Part shown: piece after piece, positions 1-8,315 of the stretch | Layout of the letters: every line of letters starts with the position of its first letter | How positions within the stretch are numbered: the stretch's first letter is position 1 | Made by a program: the position numbers and the translations under genes | NCBI RefSeq assembly: GCF_001297125.1 | Contig: NZ_LHPC01000007.1 | Location: 124,001 to 188,000, forward strand | Reading direction: 5' to 3' | Origin: Pseudomonas sp. RIT-PI-q | GTDB lineage: Bacteria > Pseudomonadota > Gammaproteobacteria > Pseudomonadales > Pseudomonadaceae | Length of the DNA stretch: 64,000 nt | The notes under the pieces: generated by a model | Told to the model about the DNA's origin: nothing | The model's input: the letters and a program-made list of their open reading frames with translations, nothing else | The model's database searches: none

Positions 1-796
1 CATCCCCTTTGTTTTCCCAGTGACCTTCGATCGCGGCGATTTTCGCCGGCTGATGCTCAAGCGTATTGAGGCCGTGGAAGTCGCCGATGACGGCCTGGAT
101 CGGCGCGACGATCAGGGCCATCCACATCGCCATCGACAGCATGGTGCGGATCGCCGGGTTGTCCTTGCCGCGCAGCAAGTGCCAGGCTGCCGAAGAACCA
201 ACGAAGAATGCCGTGGCCACGAACGCAGCGGTCGCCATGTGCATCAAGCGGTACGGGAACGACGGGTTGAAGATCACTGCCAGCCAGTCCACCGGAATGA
301 CCTGGCCATTGACGATTTCATAGCCCTGCGGGGTTTGCATCCAGCTATTGGATGCCAGAATCCAGAAGGTCGAGATCAGTGTGCCGATGGCCACCATGAC
401 CGTGGCGAAGAAGTGCAGATTGCGTCCGACTTTATTCCAGCCGAACAGCATGACGCCAAGGAAACCAGCTTCGAGGAAGAAGGCCGTGAGCACTTCGTAG
501 GTCAGCAGCGGCCCGGTCACGGAACCGGCGAAGTCCGAGAAACGGCTCCAGTTGGTGCCGAACTGATAGGCCATGACCAACCCCGAGACCACACCCATGC
601 CGAAGTTGACGGCAAAGATCTTCGACCAGAAGTGGTACAGATCGCGGTAGGTGTCGTTATGAGTTTTCAGCCACAGGCCTTCGAGTACCGCCAGGTAACT
701 CGCCAGGCCGATGGTGATGGCCGGGAACAGGATGTGGAACGAGATGGTGAACGCGAACTGAATTCGGGCGAGATCGAGCGCCTCCAAACCGAACAT
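1..796 (-). CDS. cioA: Cyanide-insensitive bd-type ubiquinol oxidase subunit I (N-terminal part)
   Basis: Seen: the reverse frame is open from ATG at 796 to the window edge and gives about 265 residues beginning MFGLEALDLARIQFAF, followed by several hydrophobic segments and the conserved text FGMGVVSGLVMAYQFGTNW. This is the N-terminal part of cytochrome bd oxidase subunit I, which binds quinol and haem b in the inner membrane and reduces oxygen to water. Known: pseudomonads carry the CioAB form, which has a short Q-loop and resists cyanide; I infer CioA from genus and context. The rest of the gene and cioB lie outside the window. A perfect ANR box sits upstream (960-973). Confidence 0.9.
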   Translation of the reverse strand, partial: MFGLEALDLARIQFAFTISFHILFPAITIGLASYLAVLEGLWLKTHNDTYRDLYHFWSKIFAVNFGMGVVSGLVMAYQFGTNWSRFSDFAGSVTGPLLTYEVLTAFFLEAGFLGVMLFGWNKVGRNLHFFATVMVAIGTLISTFWILASNSWMQTPQGYEIVNGQVIPVDWLAVIFNPSFPYRLMHMATAAFVATAFFVGSSAAWHLLRGKDNPAIRTMLSMAMWMALIVAPIQAVIGDFHGLNTLEHQPAKIAAIEGHWENKGD

Positions 797-959
797 AAGT
801 CTTCCTCTGTCAGGTAATACCGGCTGGAGGGCTTTGGCCCTACACCCACTGCCCCCACGGATATGGAGTGTGGCGAATTTGAATTCGTTCTTTTTCTACA
901 ATCATCACAACGTAGGGAATCTGGCCATCTGGCCGCCCGGATCAATTGCGCAAAGCGTG

Positions 960-973
960 TTGATCTGGATCAA
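960..973. promoter_or_regulatory. Perfect ANR/FNR box upstream of cioA
   Basis: The sequence TTGATCTGGATCAA matches the FNR/ANR consensus TTGAT-N4-ATCAA in all ten specified positions. It lies 164 bases upstream of the cioA start and about 310 bases upstream of the divergent MFS gene. ANR is known to control the cio operon in P. aeruginosa under low oxygen, so cioA is the likely target. Distance from the unseen transcription start is unknown. Confidence 0.8.
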
Positions 974-1073
974 GCAACGCTAAAAGAGTAGTCGCATTTC
1001 TGGCGATGGACGGTGTGGTCTTTTGCCGCGTGACAGGTTGCCTCAGTCGCCTGGTCATAAGCAGCAACACATT

Positions 1074-1169
1074 CCCTGTGGGAGCGGGCTTGCCCGCGAA
1101 AGCGGTGTGACAGGTACATTGATATCGACTGATCCGCCGCTATCGCGGGCAAGCCCGATCCCACAGGGG
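1074..1169. repeat. Paired REP-like inverted repeat (GGGAGCGGGCTTGCCCGCG type)
   Basis: Two inverted copies of a REP core (GGGAGCGGGCTTGCCCGCG and its complement) are separated by about 45 bases. The same core recurs near 19.4, 22.8, 27.2, 49.6 and 59.6 kb. It lies between cioA and the divergent MFS gene. Confidence 0.85.
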
Positions 1170-1283
1170 ACTTCCGTGTTTTTTCAGATCGATGTCTTGC
1201 TAACTAAATTTTCCTTCACCGTAACTTCTGGTTACAGCTTGGTGATAACCTCGACCTTCCCCTCGCTCAAGACCTGCTTACAG

Positions 1284-2522
1284 ATGCCCAGCCAAGCGCC
1301 CTTGCTGTTACGTCATCACCGTCCTTTCATCGCGTTCTGGCTGGCTCGGGTGTTTACCGCCAGTGGCTTTCAGATGCTTACCGTGGCCATCGGCTGGAAC
1401 CTCTATCAGTTGACCGGCAACGTGCTGGATCTGGGTTTGGTCGGTCTGGTCGAGTTCGCCCCACGGGTGCTGTTCATGCTGCATACCGGGCACGTCGCTG
1501 ACCGTTATGACCGACGCAAGGTCGCCGCCATCTGCCAGTCCCTGCAAGCGTTGATCGCCCTGGCGCTGGCCATCGGTAGCGCCACCGACCATGTCACCCG
1601 GGAAATGATCTTCATCCTCGCATTCCTGCTTGGTGCCGCCCGCTCCTTCGAGATGCCGACCACCCAGGCGTTGCTGCCGAGCATTGTCCCCAGCGCGCTG
1701 TTTCCCCGCGCCGTCGCCGCCGCACAATCGGCCCAGCAATCGGCGACGATCGTTGCGCCGGCGCTCGGTGGTTTGCTCTATGCATTCGGCAGCGTCTGGG
1801 TCTACGGCCCGACGGTGATCCTGTACGTCATCGCCTGTTCCCTGATGCTTAACCTCCCAGCCCGACAAACGCCGCTGAACAAGGGCAAGGCGACCCTGGA
1901 TTCATTGCTGGCGGGCATCCGTTTCATTCGCAGTCGTCCGGACATTCTCGGGGCGATTTCGCTGGATCTGTTTGCCGTATTGCTCGGTGGCGCCACGGCG
2001 TTGTTGCCAGTGTTCGCCAAGGACATTCTGCTGACCGGCCCCTGGGGGCTGGGCCTGTTGCGTTCGGCACCGGCCGTCGGCGCACTGCTGATGTCGCTGT
2101 ACCTCGCGCGGTTTGCCGTGGAACGCAAAGTGGGACGGGTGATGTTCACCGCCGTGGGCATCTTCGGCGTCGCGACCATCGCTTTCGGCCTGTCGACATC
2201 GTTCTGGTTTTCCCTCGCTGTGCTGGTGGTATTGGGCGCGGCGGACATGATCAGCATGGTGATCCGCGCGTCCTTCGTGCAACTGGAAACTCCGGACGAA
2301 GTGCGCGGCCGGGTCAGCGCCGTGAACGGGCTGTTCATTGGCGCGTCGAACCAGCTGGGCGAATTCGAATCCGGCCTGACTGCCCATTGGTTCGGCACCG
2401 TGCCAGCGGTGGTCATGGGCGGTATCGGCACACTGGTGGTGACCGGGGCGTGGATCAAACTGTTCCCGACCCTGGCAAATCGCGACCGCATGCATGTGCC
2501 GGTGGAGGAAGTGAAGGTTTGA
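1284..2522 (+). CDS. MFS exporter of the MFS_3 / EntS-like family
   Basis: A 412-residue integral membrane protein with about twelve hydrophobic segments. The N-terminal motif RPFIAFWLARVFTASGFQM and the loop GHVADRYDRRKV (the MFS motif A region between helices 2 and 3) identify a drug-efflux or siderophore-exporter type MFS protein. The frame is open upstream to 1023, but that stretch runs through a REP repeat, so the ATG at 1284 is chosen; it gives a normal family length. An inverted repeat GTAAC-TTCTG-GTTAC (1221-1235) just upstream may be an operator. The gene is divergent from cioA and has no partner periplasmic subunit nearby. Substrate unknown. Confidence 0.8.
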   Translation: MPSQAPLLLRHHRPFIAFWLARVFTASGFQMLTVAIGWNLYQLTGNVLDLGLVGLVEFAPRVLFMLHTGHVADRYDRRKVAAICQSLQALIALALAIGSATDHVTREMIFILAFLLGAARSFEMPTTQALLPSIVPSALFPRAVAAAQSAQQSATIVAPALGGLLYAFGSVWVYGPTVILYVIACSLMLNLPARQTPLNKGKATLDSLLAGIRFIRSRPDILGAISLDLFAVLLGGATALLPVFAKDILLTGPWGLGLLRSAPAVGALLMSLYLARFAVERKVGRVMFTAVGIFGVATIAFGLSTSFWFSLAVLVVLGAADMISMVIRASFVQLETPDEVRGRVSAVNGLFIGASNQLGEFESGLTAHWFGTVPAVVMGGIGTLVVTGAWIKLFPTLANRDRMHVPVEEVKV

Positions 2523-2558
2523 AACCGCGACCAAACACAAATTTGCCGACCAGGTGCA

Positions 2559-2601
2559 ATACATAGATAGTGCATCGAGTGTAATGTATCGCCTTACACT
2601 C
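2559..2601. promoter_or_regulatory. Probable HigA operator/promoter with nested inverted repeats
   Basis: GAGTGTAA (2577-2584) and TTACACTC (2594-2601) form a perfect 8 bp inverted repeat ending five bases before the higB ATG; ATACAT (2559-2564) and ATGTAT (2584-2589) form a second one. HigA-type antitoxins bind such palindromes to repress their own operon. The assignment is inferred from position. Confidence 0.6.
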
Positions 2602-2606
2602 AGCCC

Positions 2607-2885
2607 ATGATCAAATCCTTTCAGCACAAAGGCCTTCGTGGCTTCTATGAAACAGGTTCGACTCGTGGGATCCGCGTAGATCATGCGAAACGTCTGGCTC
2701 GCCTGCTGCAGTTCATGGACCGCGCAGTGGTTCCCGGCGACCTCGATCTTCCGGGATGGCGGTTACACCCGCTCAAGGGTGAATTGACTGAGTTTTGGTC
2801 ACTGAGTGTTTCGGGGAACTGGCGGGTAATTTTTCGCTTTATGGGTTCGGACATTGAACTGATCGACTATCTGGACTACCACTGA
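2607..2885 (+). CDS. higB: HigB-type RelE-superfamily mRNA interferase toxin
   Basis: A 92-residue protein of the HigB/YgjN family. The start MIKSFQHKGLRGFYETGS, the centre LPGWRLHPLKGE and the end NWRVIFRF...DYLDYH match host-inhibition toxins that cleave mRNA on the ribosome. It precedes the antitoxin gene higA by 13 bases, the inverted order typical of higBA operons. A palindromic operator overlaps the promoter region. Base composition is slightly lower in GC than neighbouring genes. Confidence 0.93.
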   Translation: MIKSFQHKGLRGFYETGSTRGIRVDHAKRLARLLQFMDRAVVPGDLDLPGWRLHPLKGELTEFWSLSVSGNWRVIFRFMGSDIELIDYLDYH

Positions 2886-2898
2886 CAGGAGGCAGGAC

Positions 2899-3186
2899 AT
2901 GCCCATGCACAACCCGCCACACCCTGGTGAGACACTCTTGATGGATGTTTTACCCGAGCTGGGCATCAGCGTCACAGAACTGGCCCGACACCTTGGGTTT
3001 GCCCGCCCGCATCTATCGAGAGTGCTGCACGGCCACGCACCGCTTAGTCCGGACCTGGCGGTACGGCTGGAACGTGCTGGAATTGGCAAGGCCCGGATGT
3101 GGTTAGGCGTTCAGACCGACTACGACCTCTGGCAAGCGGAGCACCGTGAGCAACCGTTCATCGAACCTATTGCCGCCCACGCCTGA
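2899..3186 (+). CDS. higA: HigA-type antitoxin with XRE helix-turn-helix
   Basis: A 95-residue antitoxin opening MPMHNPPHPGETL, the signature start of HigA. A helix-turn-helix follows (about residues 24-45, ISVTELARHLGFARPHLSRV) and the C-terminal part LAVRLERAGIGKARMW is the usual dimer region. It should neutralise HigB and repress the operon through the inverted repeats at 2559-2601. A good Shine-Dalgarno (AGGAGG, 2886-2892 region) precedes the ATG. It is convergent with the DJ-1-like gene, only six bases away. Confidence 0.93.
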   Translation: MPMHNPPHPGETLLMDVLPELGISVTELARHLGFARPHLSRVLHGHAPLSPDLAVRLERAGIGKARMWLGVQTDYDLWQAEHREQPFIEPIAAHA

Positions 3187-3192
3187 CATTTT

Positions 3193-3744
3193 CTAAACCA
3201 CCAACTCCCCCGCCACCGCCGTACGCGTGGCTTTGCCGCAAAGGTGTTCCACCAGCGCCAGCGCAAATGGCAGCGCCGCCCCCGAGCCTTGGGCGGTGAT
3301 GCAGTTGCCGTCGACCACCACCGGTTGGTCGACGAAGTTGCACCCCAACAGTTGATGGCTGGCCGATGGCAGGCAGGTCATGCGTCGCTGTCGCAGGACG
3401 CCAAAGGCTTGCAGCGCCAGCGCCGGGGCCTCGGCGATGCCGGCGAACAGGCGACCGGCCGCGGCCTGATCCTTGATCATTTGTTGCAACGGTTGATGGG
3501 CGGCCAGATGTTGTGCGCCAACGGCACCACCCAGCAGGACGATCAGGTCAAACGGCTGCGCCAGCAAATCCACCAGCATCGCATCGGCCGTCAGTCGGGT
3601 GCCGCGGGCACAGGTGATCATGCGCCGCCCCTCGATGCTGGCCGCCACCACTTCAACCTTGGCGCGGCGCAGCACATCGATCAGGGTCGCTGCTTGCAAG
3701 TCATCGATGCCCTCGGCGAGGGTGATCAGTGCTCTAAAGGTCAT
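3193..3744 (-). CDS. DJ-1/PfpI-family protein lacking the catalytic cysteine
   Basis: A 183-residue protein with the YajL/DJ-1 fold pattern: MTFRALITLAEGIDDLQAAT at the N terminus, LIVLLGGAVGAQ for the GG loop, and LFAGIAEAPALAL where family members have the nucleophile elbow AICAAP. Seen by eye alignment: the nucleophilic cysteine (Cys106 of human DJ-1) is alanine and the glutamate partner (Glu18) is glutamine. Known: both residues are needed for glyoxalase/deglycase and redox activity. I infer a non-enzymatic or altered role. The DJ-1 fold is clear. The residue changes depend on my manual alignment. The gene stands alone. Confidence 0.8.
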   Translation of the reverse strand: MTFRALITLAEGIDDLQAATLIDVLRRAKVEVVAASIEGRRMITCARGTRLTADAMLVDLLAQPFDLIVLLGGAVGAQHLAAHQPLQQMIKDQAAAGRLFAGIAEAPALALQAFGVLRQRRMTCLPSASHQLLGCNFVDQPVVVDGNCITAQGSGAALPFALALVEHLCGKATRTAVAGELVV

Positions 3745-3810
3745 GGGTGCGGTCCACAGAATGATCTTTAAAGCGTAGTCAGCTTTCCTGACCCTTGTTC
3801 GAGCCTGCCG

Positions 3811-4266
3811 TTACTTGATGTAAAGCTGCGTCGACATCGTATTGCCGGGCGCGTTGATCGAGGTGTTACTGAAGGTAAAGGTGCCTTCCTGCTTGCCCGC
3901 CAGATTGAAGATGTACAGATAGCCGACGACTTTCGTCCGTTCCGAGCAGTCAGTCAGGTTGCCATTAGCGAAAGCGCAGACCTTGGTCCGGGTGCCGTCC
4001 ACTTCAAAACCATCCAGCGCAACCTGCGGCTGGCGTCCGTAGCCGACCTCCAGCACGTAGACCTTTATATTCGGTCCGCTGTGATTGCAGCGCGTCTGCG
4101 CTTGCCCCTCGGCAATATCTTCAAAGCCGCAGCCCGGTGATTCGACCTTGAGCACTTTCACCTGAGTCAACGGTGGCGCCGATGCCGCCGAGACGGTTTG
4201 CGCCCCCAGGAACAAGGCCATCGCCATTGCGAACACACCAGCCAGACGCTTTTTAATGCACTGCAT
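3811..4266 (-). CDS. Small secreted protein, possibly DUF4879 family
   Basis: A 151-residue protein with a clear signal peptide (MQCIKKRLAGVFAMAMALFL, cleavage probably after VSA near residue 27). The mature part has four cysteines (in SPGCGFED, TRCNHSG, KVCAFAN and TDCSERT) that could form two disulfides, and is rich in beta-type segments. The pattern resembles the DUF4879 secreted family, but I am not certain. The open frame extends further upstream; the ATG at 4266 is chosen because it begins the signal peptide. No known function and no obvious partner gene. Confidence 0.65.
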   Translation of the reverse strand: MQCIKKRLAGVFAMAMALFLGAQTVSAASAPPLTQVKVLKVESPGCGFEDIAEGQAQTRCNHSGPNIKVYVLEVGYGRQPQVALDGFEVDGTRTKVCAFANGNLTDCSERTKVVGYLYIFNLAGKQEGTFTFSNTSINAPGNTMSTQLYIK

Positions 4267-4480
4267 ACGTACCCCCAAAACCAGCGCGCAGTATGGCTCA
4301 CTTGGCTTTAGCGCAAAACATCGACGACGATCGCAGCCATAAGCAGCCATAGCCCCACGCTGCTGGTATGATGCGCGGCTTTTTCCGACCCACAGAAAAT
4401 TACCAGGCGCCTGCAGTGGTCTGTGCTTTGCTGTTGAGGTCGATACATTCACGGCGCCGGGCGCGCCACGGGGAGCAGAC

Positions 4481-5776
4481 ATGCTGGAAAGGCTGTTTCA
4501 ACTCAAGGCACATAACACCAACGTGCGGACCGAGATTCTTGCGGGCATCACAACCTTCCTGGCCATGGCCTACATTCTGTTCGTCAACCCGAGCATCCTC
4601 GGCGAGACCGGCATGGACAAGGGTGCAGTGTTCGTCGCGACCTGTCTGGCCGCGGCCATCGGCTCCACGGTGATGGGCCTGATCGCCAACTACCCGATCG
4701 CCCTCGCGCCGGGCATGGGCTTGAACGCCTTCTTCACTTACACCGTGGTCCTGCACATGGGCCACACGTGGCAAGTGGCGCTGGGCGCGGTGTTCATCTC
4801 GGCAGTGCTGTTCTTCCTGCTGTCGATCTTCCGCATCCGTGAATGGATCATCAACAGCATCCCGCTGCCACTGCGTTCCGCGATTGCCGCCGGTATCGGC
4901 CTGTTCCTGGCGCTGATCGCCCTGCACAACGCCGGCATCGTGGTCAGCAACCCGGCAACCATGGTTGGCCTTGGTGACCTGAAACAACCGGCTCCGATCC
5001 TCGCCACCCTCGGTTTTGCCCTGATCGTCGCCCTCGAAGCCCTCGCCGTGCGCGGTGCGGTACTGATCGGCATCCTGGCGGTGACCATCGTTTCGATCCT
5101 GATGGGCTTCACCCCGTTCGGCGGTGTGGTGTCGATGCCACCTTCGCTGGCGCCGACCTTCCTGCAACTGGACATTAAAGGTGCATTGGACATCGGTCTG
5201 GTCAGCGTGATTTTCGCCTTCCTGTTCGTCGACCTGTTCGACAACTCCGGCACCCTGATCGGCGTCGCCAAGCGCGCCGGCCTGATGGGCAAGGATGGCC
5301 ACATGCCGAAAATGGGTCGTGCGCTGATCGCCGACAGCACCGCGGCCATGGCCGGTTCGCTGCTGGGCACCTCGACCACCACCAGCTACATCGAGTCCGC
5401 AGCTGGCGTCAGTGCCGGTGGCCGCACCGGCCTGACCGCCGTCGTGGTGGCCATTCTGTTCCTGCTGGCGCTGTTCTTCTCGCCGCTGGCCGCCAGCATC
5501 CCGGCATTCGCCACCGCGCCTGCACTGCTGTTCGTCGCAGTATTGATGACATCCGGGTTGGCCGAAATAGACTGGGACGACATTACCGTTGCCGCACCGG
5601 TCGTGGTCACTGCGCTGGCCATGCCATTCACTTATTCCATCGCCAACGGTATCGCCTTCGGTTTCATCTCCTGGACCGCGATCAAGTTGCTGTCCGGTCG
5701 CGGTCGTGAGCTGAACCCGGCGCTGGTGATTCTGTCGATTCTGTTCGTGATCAAGTTGGGTTGGTTCAACGCATGA
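4481..5776 (+). CDS. NCS2/AzgA-type purine (adenine/guanine/hypoxanthine) permease
   Basis: A 431-residue membrane protein of the AzgA branch of the nucleobase-cation symporter-2 superfamily. Diagnostic parts are the start ([20 protein letters not shown]), the [17 protein letters not shown] segment, [14 protein letters not shown] and the [20 protein letters not shown] loop. It should import purine bases with protons across the inner membrane. GGGGAGC ahead of the ATG is a good ribosome-binding site. Its stop codon overlaps the trmA start in an ATGA arrangement, so the two are probably translated together, although their functions are related only loosely. Confidence 0.92.
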   Translation: MLERLFQLKAHNTNVRTEILAGITTFLAMAYILFVNPSILGETGMDKGAVFVATCLAAAIGSTVMGLIANYPIALAPGMGLNAFFTYTVVLHMGHTWQVALGAVFISAVLFFLLSIFRIREWIINSIPLPLRSAIAAGIGLFLALIALHNAGIVVSNPATMVGLGDLKQPAPILATLGFALIVALEALAVRGAVLIGILAVTIVSILMGFTPFGGVVSMPPSLAPTFLQLDIKGALDIGLVSVIFAFLFVDLFDNSGTLIGVAKRAGLMGKDGHMPKMGRALIADSTAAMAGSLLGTSTTTSYIESAAGVSAGGRTGLTAVVVAILFLLALFFSPLAASIPAFATAPALLFVAVLMTSGLAEIDWDDITVAAPVVVTALAMPFTYSIANGIAFGFISWTAIKLLSGRGRELNPALVILSILFVIKLGWFNA

Positions 5777-6852
5777 CTTTTGATTCCCAGGCTTACACCG
5801 TTCAGCTTGAAGAAAAGGTCACGCGCCTGCGTGATCTGCTGGCCCCGTTCGATGCGCCCGAGCCAGCAGTCTTCGACTCACCGCTGAAAAACTTCCGCCT
5901 ACGCGCCGAGTTCCGCCTGTGGCGCGAAGCCGGCGAGCGTCACTACGCGATGTTTTCCCAGGACGACAAACGCACGCCGATCCTGATCGAAGCGTTTCCG
6001 ATCGCCAGCCTGCGCATCAACGAGTTGATGCCGCAGCTGAAAGCGGCGTGGCAAGCGAGCGCGGCCCTGAGCCACAAACTGTTTCAGGTGGAGTTCCTGA
6101 CCACCCTGGCCGGCGATGCGATGATCACCCTGTGCTATCACCGTCCACTGGACGAGCACTGGCACGCGGCGGCTTCGAAACTGGCCGCCGACCTGAACGT
6201 CAGCATCATCGGTCGCTCCAAGGGCAAACGCGAAGTCATCGGGCACGATTACGTGGTCGAACAGATGGAAGTCGGCGGTCGCACGTTCAGCTACCGCCAA
6301 CCGGAAGGCGCGTTCACCCAGCCCAACGGCACCGTGAACCAGAAGATGCTCAACTGGGCTTACAACTCACTGGGTGATCGCTCCGACGATTTGCTGGAGC
6401 TGTATTGCGGCAACGGCAACTTCACGCTGCCGCTCGCGACCCGCGTGCGCAAAGCGCTGGCCACCGAAATCAGTAAGGCGTCGGTCAACGCGGCGCTGAG
6501 CAACCTCAGCGAAAATGCTGTGGATAACGTCACCCTGGTGCGCTTGTCCGCCGAGGAGCTGACCGAAGCCCTGAATGAAGTGCGCCCGTTCCGTCGTTTG
6601 CATGGCATCGACCTCAAGAGCTACGAGTTCGGTAGCGTCTTCGTCGATCCACCGCGCGCCGGCATGGACCCGGACACCTGCGAGCTGACCCGACGCTTCG
6701 ACAACATCCTGTACATCTCCTGCAACCCCGAAACCCTGGCAGCCAACATCGCCCAACTGCACGACACCCATCGCATTACTCAATGCGCGATGTTCGACCA
6801 GTTCCCGTGGACGCATCACATGGAATCCGGGGTGTTGTTGACCCGTCGTTGA
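5773..6852 (+). CDS. trmA: tRNA (uracil-5-)-methyltransferase TrmA
   Basis: A 359-residue SAM-dependent enzyme that makes the T54 ribothymidine of the T-psi-C loop in tRNA. Seen: the SAM site [15 protein letters not shown] (about residues 208-222), [11 protein letters not shown] (about 292), the catalytic cysteine motif [10 protein letters not shown] (about 314-323) and the base glutamate in HHMESGVLL near the end. Length matches E. coli TrmA and no iron-sulfur or TRAM domain is present, which separates it from RlmD. The ATG at 5773 overlaps the stop of the permease gene by four bases. Confidence 0.97.
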   Translation: MTFDSQAYTVQLEEKVTRLRDLLAPFDAPEPAVFDSPLKNFRLRAEFRLWREAGERHYAMFSQDDKRTPILIEAFPIASLRINELMPQLKAAWQASAALSHKLFQVEFLTTLAGDAMITLCYHRPLDEHWHAAASKLAADLNVSIIGRSKGKREVIGHDYVVEQMEVGGRTFSYRQPEGAFTQPNGTVNQKMLNWAYNSLGDRSDDLLELYCGNGNFTLPLATRVRKALATEISKASVNAALSNLSENAVDNVTLVRLSAEELTEALNEVRPFRRLHGIDLKSYEFGSVFVDPPRAGMDPDTCELTRRFDNILYISCNPETLAANIAQLHDTHRITQCAMFDQFPWTHHMESGVLLTRR

Positions 6853-6875
6853 TTGCAGCCGTTCGCTACAAAAAT

Positions 6876-6899
6876 AGCCGTCAGTACGACGGCTTTTTT
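6876..6899 (+). terminator. Rho-independent terminator of trmA
   Basis: AGCCGTC-AGTAC-GACGGCT followed by a T run, 24 bases after the trmA stop. The A-rich left flank could let it also serve the convergent DUF2442 gene. Confidence 0.85.
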
Positions 6900-6907
6900 G
6901 TGCGCGC

Positions 6908-7354
6908 TCAATCGGTGACATCGGCCTTGCGTGGCCGCCCGCCCTTGCGGCCATTTGCTCGCGCCGCCTCGGCTTTGGCGGCGCTGCTTTGGCGACCATT
7001 GCGCGAGGCGATGACCGAGGCGGCCATGTCCATCAGCGGCTTGCTGGCCGAAATCATCCCGGCGATGGAAACGTGCAGATCCTTGCCCTCGTGGCAAAGG
7101 GCTGTCCCGGAAAAACCGACTTTCAAGTCTGCGAAATCGTCGACGTCGAACTCATCGAATTCCGGATAGTGCTGCACGGGCAGCAGCACGCCACTGCCAT
7201 CAACGAAACCGACCGCCAGGCACGGATCCACAAAGGTCACCGAAGTCGCCTGCAAACCGCCTTTGTGGCGCACTTGCCCGCGCTGGATGGCTTCATCCAG
7301 CCCCGCATCGGTTACGGGCCGATCAGCCAGCATTCCTGCCTGTATCGATTTCAT
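6908..7354 (-). CDS. DUF2442 protein with basic GRPRK tail, probable antitoxin of a DUF4160 pair
   Basis: A 148-residue protein whose middle (VTFVDPCLAVGFVDGSG to DFADLKVGFSG) has the DUF2442 pattern. The C terminus is a long alanine/arginine tail ending NGRKGGRPRKAD, which contains an AT-hook-like GRPRK core able to contact DNA. The ATG overlaps the stop of the upstream DUF4160 gene by four bases, so the two are co-translated. DUF4160/DUF2442 pairs are listed as predicted toxin-antitoxin modules, but I know of no firm biochemical proof; the antitoxin role is inferred from size, tail and order. Confidence 0.7.
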   Translation of the reverse strand: MKSIQAGMLADRPVTDAGLDEAIQRGQVRHKGGLQATSVTFVDPCLAVGFVDGSGVLLPVQHYPEFDEFDVDDFADLKVGFSGTALCHEGKDLHVSIAGMISASKPLMDMAASVIASRNGRQSSAAKAEAARANGRKGGRPRKADVTD

Positions 7355-7779
7355 AGTTGGATCTCCACGCCCTCTGGAACGCCGATCAGCGCCAGCAGGG
7401 TCTTGTTCGTCTCAGGTTCATAGCAAGCCGAGCCAATCATCCAGGTCGTACTCGCAATCCTTTTTACCACCACGACTTCGCTGGTTTGCCAGTCCCATAT
7501 CTGATGATCGAGGCAGACCGTGTGCAGCTTGTCCCACCAGACACCTCGGGCGCGGCGCAAGTGAGCAGGTCGTCCCAGCGCGTGGCGTAAACCTTCCAGC
7601 ACCGCCACAGGTGGCCTGCGTGTATGAGGCACCACGTCCCACAGCTCGACACTGTTGTGCCAGAAACTGAATTTAAAGCGCGCACTCCAAGTCCCGGCAT
7701 CCACATGTACATGCGGCGGGCAGTGTTCATCGCGCAACATGATCACCATTGAAAAGCCTTTGTAGCTGAACAATCTCAT
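7351..7779 (-). CDS. DUF4160-like protein, probable toxin partner of DUF2442
   Basis: A 142-residue protein whose N-terminal part (MVIMLRDEHCPPHVHVDAG, about residues 11-29) carries the HxPPHxHV motif of DUF4160. The rest (ELWDVVPHTRRPPVAVLEGL, WWDKLHTVCLD) is longer than the usual 80-90 residue DUF4160 proteins, so it may be a fused or extended form. It is first in a two-gene operon with the DUF2442 protein. An inverted repeat near its start codon (7781-7800) may be an autoregulatory operator. Function unproven. Confidence 0.65.
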   Translation of the reverse strand: MRLFSYKGFSMVIMLRDEHCPPHVHVDAGTWSARFKFSFWHNSVELWDVVPHTRRPPVAVLEGLRHALGRPAHLRRARGVWWDKLHTVCLDHQIWDWQTSEVVVVKRIASTTWMIGSACYEPETNKTLLALIGVPEGVEIQL

Positions 7780-7780
7780 G

Positions 7781-7800
7781 CTAACCCATCCGTTAGGTTA
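7781..7800. promoter_or_regulatory. Inverted repeat ahead of the DUF4160/DUF2442 operon
   Basis: CTAAC-CCATCC-GTTAG and, offset by one base, TAACC-CATCCGTTA-GGTTA lie directly upstream of the start codon at 7779. The position fits an operator for the operon's own DNA-binding partner. This is inference only. Confidence 0.4.
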
Positions 7801-7947
7801 ATGAGTCCGAAGACTCGACATTCCCTGGAAAATCCGATAACTGGTGCTGCACTGAATCGTCACTTCGCTTCTGAGCCTAGTGCCAAGCCGCGCCTCAAGT
7901 CGGTGGATAACAGCGCAAAATGGTAAGCAATCCTTTCCTCGCGCCCA

Positions 7948-7972
7948 CAAAAAAGCCGTCCCGGGGACGGCT
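7948..7972 (-). terminator. Rho-independent terminator of the tautomerase gene
   Basis: On the minus strand AGCCGTCC-CCG-GGACGGCT is followed by a run of T residues. It lies 20 bases beyond the stop of the small tautomerase gene. Confidence 0.85.
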
Positions 7973-7991
7973 GTCTTGGCGTGTCAGGAAA

Positions 7992-8198
7992 TCAACCCGG
8001 TTGGTTTTTTCGATACTCGGTCGTGGTGATGCCCGCGTACCCCCAGTTATCCGTATCGACTTCCTCAATCACAATGTGGGTCAACTCCGGCGGCTTGCCG
8101 AGGACGCGCTTCAAGGTGTCGGTGATTTCGGCAATGACCTGGGCCTTCTGCTCCCGGGTCACGCCGTCACGGGTAATGCGTACGCTAACGAAAGGCAT
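7992..8198 (-). CDS. 4-oxalocrotonate tautomerase-family protein
   Basis: A 68-residue protein with the catalytic proline at position 2 (MPFVSVRITRDGVTREQK) and the typical helix KAQVIAEITDTLKRVLG. The superfamily uses Pro1 of the mature protein as a base for keto-enol tautomerisation or dehalogenation of small organic acids. CAGGAG lies at a good distance from the ATG. It is divergent from a LysR gene, so that regulator is its likely controller. The substrate cannot be told from the sequence. Confidence 0.88.
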   Translation of the reverse strand: MPFVSVRITRDGVTREQKAQVIAEITDTLKRVLGKPPELTHIVIEEVDTDNWGYAGITTTEYRKNQPG

Positions 8199-8279
8199 GG
8201 TGTTGCTCCTGCTGGCTGATTAAGAACGGCTTACCGCCGGAACTCACTGTATCCGTGTGCAGGCATCTGATAAATACTG

Positions 8280-8310
8280 ATTACACAGTTCATTTGATCC
8301 CCGGTGTAAT
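8280..8310. promoter_or_regulatory. Possible LysR-type operator between tautomerase and LysR genes
   Basis: ATTACAC (8280-8286) and GTGTAAT (8304-8310) form a perfect inverted repeat with a 17-base spacer, located between the divergent starts and just in front of the LysR ATG. Such dyads are usual LysR recognition or activation sites. Assignment rests on position. Confidence 0.5.
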
Positions 8311-8315
8311 TAATC

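Noticed and set aside
20..817. 265-codon plus-strand frame at the window start
   Set aside because: It is the antisense of cioA; the minus strand encodes the conserved oxidase sequence.
1023..1283. N-terminal extension of the MFS gene
   Set aside because: The stretch runs through a REP repeat and has no family match; ATG 1284 is the better start.
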